Assembly (NCBI RefSeq): GCF_014841565.1
Contig: NZ_JACYUD010000010.1
Coordinates: forward strand, 1 to 64,000
Source: Rhizobium sp. CFBP 8762
GTDB lineage: Bacteria > Pseudomonadota > Alphaproteobacteria > Rhizobiales > Rhizobiaceae
Direction: 5' to 3'
DNA: 64,000 nt
Shown here piece after piece: positions 61,289 through 64,000 of the stretch. The translations under genes were made by a program, and so were the position numbers. The notes under the pieces are model-generated. The model searched no databases. It had not been told where the DNA came from and was given only the letters and a program-made list of their open reading frames with translations. Position 1 is the first letter of the stretch, and every line of letters starts with the position of its first letter.

Positions 61289-61939
61289 ATGACACAACAG
61301 CACTTTGCAATTCTTCTGGGTGGGGCCGTGGAGCCAACCGACCGGCTGCGTGCGCAACTGGCAGGCTGCCGCACAATTGCCGCCGACGGCGGCATGCGCC
61401 ACGCGCTAGCACTGGGTTTAACGCCGGAATTGTGGGTGGGCGACTTCGATTCCACCGACCAGACACTGATCAACGAATGGCCGCAGGTTGTGCGCCAGCC
61501 CTATCCCGCCGCCAAAAATGAGACCGATGGAGAGATTGCCGTTGGTGAGGCCAAGGCACGTGGCGCAACATCGCTGACATTGGTGGGGGCACTCGGCGGA
61601 GAGCGGACGGACCATGCGCTGGCGCACCTGCTGATGAGCCTGCGTCTTGCCGAGGACGGATGGTCTGTCATGCTAACGTCGGGAACGGAAGAGGCGTATC
61701 CGATTCTGCCCGGTCAGCACACCATCGACTTGCCGGACGGCAGCCTGTTCTCGGTGCCGGGGCTAACCGCGCTGGACGCGCTGACACTTGGCAACGTTGG
61801 CTATCCGCTGACACGATTTGATTTGGCCTTCGGCTCATCACGCACCATATCCAACATTGCACGCGGCCCCGTGCGCGTATCCCTTGATGCAGGTCGCGCC
61901 GTGCTGCTGGCCCGCCCTCACGACTTTTCTGGACATTGA
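61289..61939 (+). CDS. thiN: Thiamine pyrophosphokinase
   Basis: 216 residues from the ATG at 61289 with AAAGG upstream; a TTG two codons earlier is also in frame. Family motifs are clear: AADGGMRHAL near 33, ELWVGDFDST near 49, AKNETDGEIAV near 72, ALGGERTDHALAHLL near 93 and SRTISN near 189. It transfers pyrophosphate from ATP to thiamine to give TPP. It is divergent from the thiBPQ operon, so uptake and activation of thiamine sit side by side; the riboswitch is on the transporter side. The next gene starts 4 bp after its stop. Confidence 0.94.
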   Translation: MTQQHFAILLGGAVEPTDRLRAQLAGCRTIAADGGMRHALALGLTPELWVGDFDSTDQTLINEWPQVVRQPYPAAKNETDGEIAVGEAKARGATSLTLVGALGGERTDHALAHLLMSLRLAEDGWSVMLTSGTEEAYPILPGQHTIDLPDGSLFSVPGLTALDALTLGNVGYPLTRFDLAFGSSRTISNIARGPVRVSLDAGRAVLLARPHDFSGH

Positions 61940-61943
61940 TCTT

Positions 61944-63764
61944 ATGGCTCCGCCTATTCTGAAACTCGACGATATCTTCTTAAGCTTTGGCGGTACGCCC
62001 CTGTTGAACGGGGCCAATTTTCAAGTGGAGCCGGGAGACCGCATCTGCCTTGTCGGGCGCAACGGTTCCGGAAAATCCACGCTGATGAAAATGGCGGCCG
62101 GGCTGGCCGAACCCCAGTCGGGCGACATCTTCCGTCATCCCTCTTCCACAATTCGCTACCTGCATCAAGCACCGGACTTTGATGGCTACAGCACCGTGCA
62201 GGCCTATGCCGAGGCCGGTCTTGGACCGGGTGATGACCCGTACCGCGTCACCTATCTGCTTCAGCATCTGGGGCTGACCGGGGAGGAAGACCCGTCGCAT
62301 CTTTCCGGGGGTGAAGCCCGGCGGGCAGCACTTGCCCGGGTGATGGCACCGGAACCGGACATTCTGCTCCTGGACGAGCCAACCAACCATCTGGACCTGC
62401 CAACCATTGAATGGCTGGAAACGGAACTGATCCGCAGCCGCAGCGCGCTGGTGGTAATTTCGCACGACCGGCGCTTCCTGGAAAAAGTCTCCACTGCTAC
62501 CGTGTGGCTGGACCGCGGCCAGTCGCGGCGTCTGGATCGTGGCTTCGGCGAGTTTGAAGCGTGGCGCGACAAGGTGCTGGAAGAAGAGGAAATCGAACAG
62601 CACAAGCTGGGTAAAGCTATTGAGCGTGAAGAGCACTGGGTGCGCTACGGTGTTTCCGCGCGGCGCAAGCGCAATATGCGGCGTCTTGGCGAGCTTTCGG
62701 AGATGCGCGCCAAACATCGTGGCCATCAGGGTGCCCTTGGGCAGGTCACAGCGCAGATTTCTGATGTGCGCGAATCCGGCAAGCTGGTGATCGAAGCGGA
62801 GCATATTTCGAAGTCCTTTGGCGACCGACCCATCGTCTCGGATTTCTCCATCCGGGTGCATCGGGGCGATTGTATTGGTCTTGTGGGCCCCAATGGCGCA
62901 GGCAAAACTACGTTGTTGAAACTGCTGACTGACCAGAGCGCGCCGGATGCCGGAACGGTGAAGCTTGGCACCAATCTGGAAATTGCCACGCTTGATCAGC
63001 GGCGCGAGGATCTCAACCTCAACGATACGCTGGCCTATTACCTGACCGATGGACGCGGTGAAAACCTACTCGTCAATGGTGAGCAACGCCATGTGACGGG
63101 CTATATGAAGGAATTTCTGTTTCAGCCGGAACAGGCCCGCACGCCCATCCGCGATCTGTCCGGTGGAGAGCGGGCGCGGTTGATGCTCGCCCGGATTTTG
63201 TCCCGGCCCGCCAACCTTCTGATCCTCGATGAGCCGACGAACGATCTGGATATTGAGACGCTCGACCTGCTGCAGGAAATCGTCGCAGGCTTTCCCGGCA
63301 CCGTCATTCTGGTCAGCCACGATCGTGACTTTCTGGACCGCACCGTCACTTCGACAATCGCGCTGGCCGACCCGGAAAACCCGGATGGCCGCTGGATTGA
63401 GTTTGCCGGTGGCTTCACCGATATGATGGCGCAGCGCAAGGGTGCGGAGGCCGAGAAACGAAAGTCCGAGAAGGCCAAGGCAAGCGTCTCGGCACAAAGC
63501 AACGCTGGTGAGGCTGGCAAATCGAAAGCCAAGCTCTCCTTCAAGCAAAAGTTCGCCCTTGAGAACCTGCCCAAAGAGATGGACAAACTTGGCAAGGAGG
63601 CAGACGACATTGAGCACAAAATGGCCGATCCTGCCCTGTTTGCGCGTGATCCCGATGGCTTTTCCAAGCTCGCCAAATCGCTGGAAGACCGGCGCACCAA
63701 GATCGCTGCCATGGAAGAAGAATGGCTGACGCTGGAAATGCTGCGCGAAGAAATTGAGGGTTGA
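61944..63764 (+). CDS. uup: ABC-F family ATPase, Uup type
   Basis: 606 residues from the ATG at 61944; the open frame to 61818 lies inside thiN. It has two ABC domains without membrane segments: GRNGSGKST near residue 37 and LSGGEARRAALARV near 119, then GPNGAGKTT near 315 and LSGGERARLMLARI near 405. Between them is the arm/linker typical of ABC-F proteins, and a Lys/Glu-rich coiled coil from ~530 (FKQKFALENLPKEMDKLGKEADD) marks the Uup subgroup. These proteins bind ribosomes or structured nucleic acids and help translation or ribosome assembly. It is probably co-transcribed with thiN. Confidence 0.92.
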   Translation: MAPPILKLDDIFLSFGGTPLLNGANFQVEPGDRICLVGRNGSGKSTLMKMAAGLAEPQSGDIFRHPSSTIRYLHQAPDFDGYSTVQAYAEAGLGPGDDPYRVTYLLQHLGLTGEEDPSHLSGGEARRAALARVMAPEPDILLLDEPTNHLDLPTIEWLETELIRSRSALVVISHDRRFLEKVSTATVWLDRGQSRRLDRGFGEFEAWRDKVLEEEEIEQHKLGKAIEREEHWVRYGVSARRKRNMRRLGELSEMRAKHRGHQGALGQVTAQISDVRESGKLVIEAEHISKSFGDRPIVSDFSIRVHRGDCIGLVGPNGAGKTTLLKLLTDQSAPDAGTVKLGTNLEIATLDQRREDLNLNDTLAYYLTDGRGENLLVNGEQRHVTGYMKEFLFQPEQARTPIRDLSGGERARLMLARILSRPANLLILDEPTNDLDIETLDLLQEIVAGFPGTVILVSHDRDFLDRTVTSTIALADPENPDGRWIEFAGGFTDMMAQRKGAEAEKRKSEKAKASVSAQSNAGEAGKSKAKLSFKQKFALENLPKEMDKLGKEADDIEHKMADPALFARDPDGFSKLAKSLEDRRTKIAAMEEEWLTLEMLREEIEG

Positions 63765-63824
63765 AAACCTTTCAACCCCGCCGTACAGCCAGCATAGATA
63801 TGACCCAATGGAGGATCTGCCATC

Positions 63825-64000
63825 ATGACCCGCAAGCTCTTTCTTCTCCCCGGTGACGGCATCGGGCCGGAAGCCATGGCAGAAGTCCGTAAAATTATCG
63901 CCTTCATGAATGCCGATCTTGATGGTGGTTTTGAAACGGATGAAGGACTTGTGGGCGGGTGCGCCTATGATGCGCATGGACAGGCCATTTCGGACGCCGA
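63825..64000 (+). CDS. leuB: 3-isopropylmalate dehydrogenase, 5' part (cut by window edge)
   Basis: 58 codons are visible, starting MTRKLFLLPGDGIGPEAMAEV, the N-terminus of LeuB with the conserved LLPGDGIGPE loop, followed by DEGLVGGCAYDAHG. LeuB oxidises and decarboxylates 3-isopropylmalate to 2-oxoisocaproate in leucine synthesis. The ATG at 63825 has a GGAGGAT ribosome site. The rest lies beyond the window. Relatives such as isocitrate dehydrogenase share the loop, but the GLVGGCAYDAHG stretch fits LeuB. Confidence 0.92.
   Translation, partial: MTRKLFLLPGDGIGPEAMAEVRKIIAFMNADLDGGFETDEGLVGGCAYDAHGQAISDA

Noticed and set aside
1-64000. Search by eye for tRNA, rRNA, CRISPR arrays, transposases, phage genes and toxin-antitoxin pairs
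   Set aside because: None could be supported anywhere in the window.

Overview
The window is a gene-dense alphaproteobacterial chromosome segment with mixed-strand operons. It most likely comes from the Hyphomicrobiales (Rhizobiales), near Rhizobiaceae, Brucellaceae or Phyllobacteriaceae. The main reasons are a complete cyclic beta-1,2-glucan system (NdvA/ChvA exporter and a ~2,830-residue NdvB/ChvB synthase), a Rhizobium-type rhamnose locus (rhaRSTPQU opposite rhaDI), a pyruvate carboxylase very like rhizobial PYC, CarD beside an RpoH2-type sigma factor with a good EcfG promoter, and a PhaR/PhaA pair. I found no rRNA, tRNA, CRISPR array, transposase or phage gene.

Layout. 1-2789: partial hypothetical gene, a small possibly frameshifted gene, cyclopropane fatty acid synthase, and a divergent pair (FMN-binding split-barrel protein, DUF454 membrane protein). 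2984-5943: tctCBA tricarboxylate transporter. 6111-6281: DUF1127-like small protein. 6336-16029: L-rhamnose locus; rhaR, ABC transporter rhaSTPQ and mutarotase rhaU run leftward, rhaD and rhaI rightward, with a Pmp3-type mini membrane gene on the opposite strand between rhaD and rhaI. No rhaK is present. 16145-31035: ndvA, a LuxR solo, pyc and ndvB. 31278-32926: Lrp regulator opposite a lysine 6-dehydrogenase-like gene. 32980-35729: exported PRC-barrel protein, DeoR regulator, MFS transporter. 35880-39743: ispG, a LysE/RhtB exporter, farnesyl diphosphate synthase and mtgA. 39722-46401: LysR regulator opposite hglS, a D-2-hydroxyglutarate dehydrogenase-like gene, amaB-like ALDH and an aminotransferase. 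46561-48581: rpmF, a short phaR and phaA without phaB. 48816-55894: Suv3-like helicase, a low-GC orphan gene, S4 RNA-binding protein, fdxA, carD and rpoH2. 55946-63764: M48 protease, thiQPB with a TPP riboswitch, divergent thiamine pyrophosphokinase and a Uup-type ABC-F ATPase. 63825-end: start of leuB.

How the genes work together. The most coherent metabolic unit is a probable lysine-to-2-oxoglutarate route. Lysine 6-dehydrogenase at 31826 would make aminoadipate semialdehyde; the 43636 ALDH, 45175 aminotransferase, HglS at 40750 and the 42141 flavoenzyme would carry it through 2-aminoadipate, 2-oxoadipate and D-2-hydroxyglutarate. The two parts lie 8-14 kb apart, each with its own regulator. 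Rhamnose uptake, isomerisation and aldol cleavage are all encoded, but the kinase step must come from elsewhere. Thiamine uptake (riboswitch-controlled) is paired with thiamine pyrophosphorylation. Envelope functions (cyclic glucan, CFA lipids, MtgA, M48 lipoprotein) and stress regulation (EcfG-type promoter, RpoH2, PRC-barrel, Pmp3, CarD) recur through the window.

Two intergenic palindromic repeat families are present. I saw no obvious defence or mobile system; the most novel-looking items are the orphan gene at 51942 with its start-proximal hairpin, the split lysine pathway, and the small operon at the left edge.
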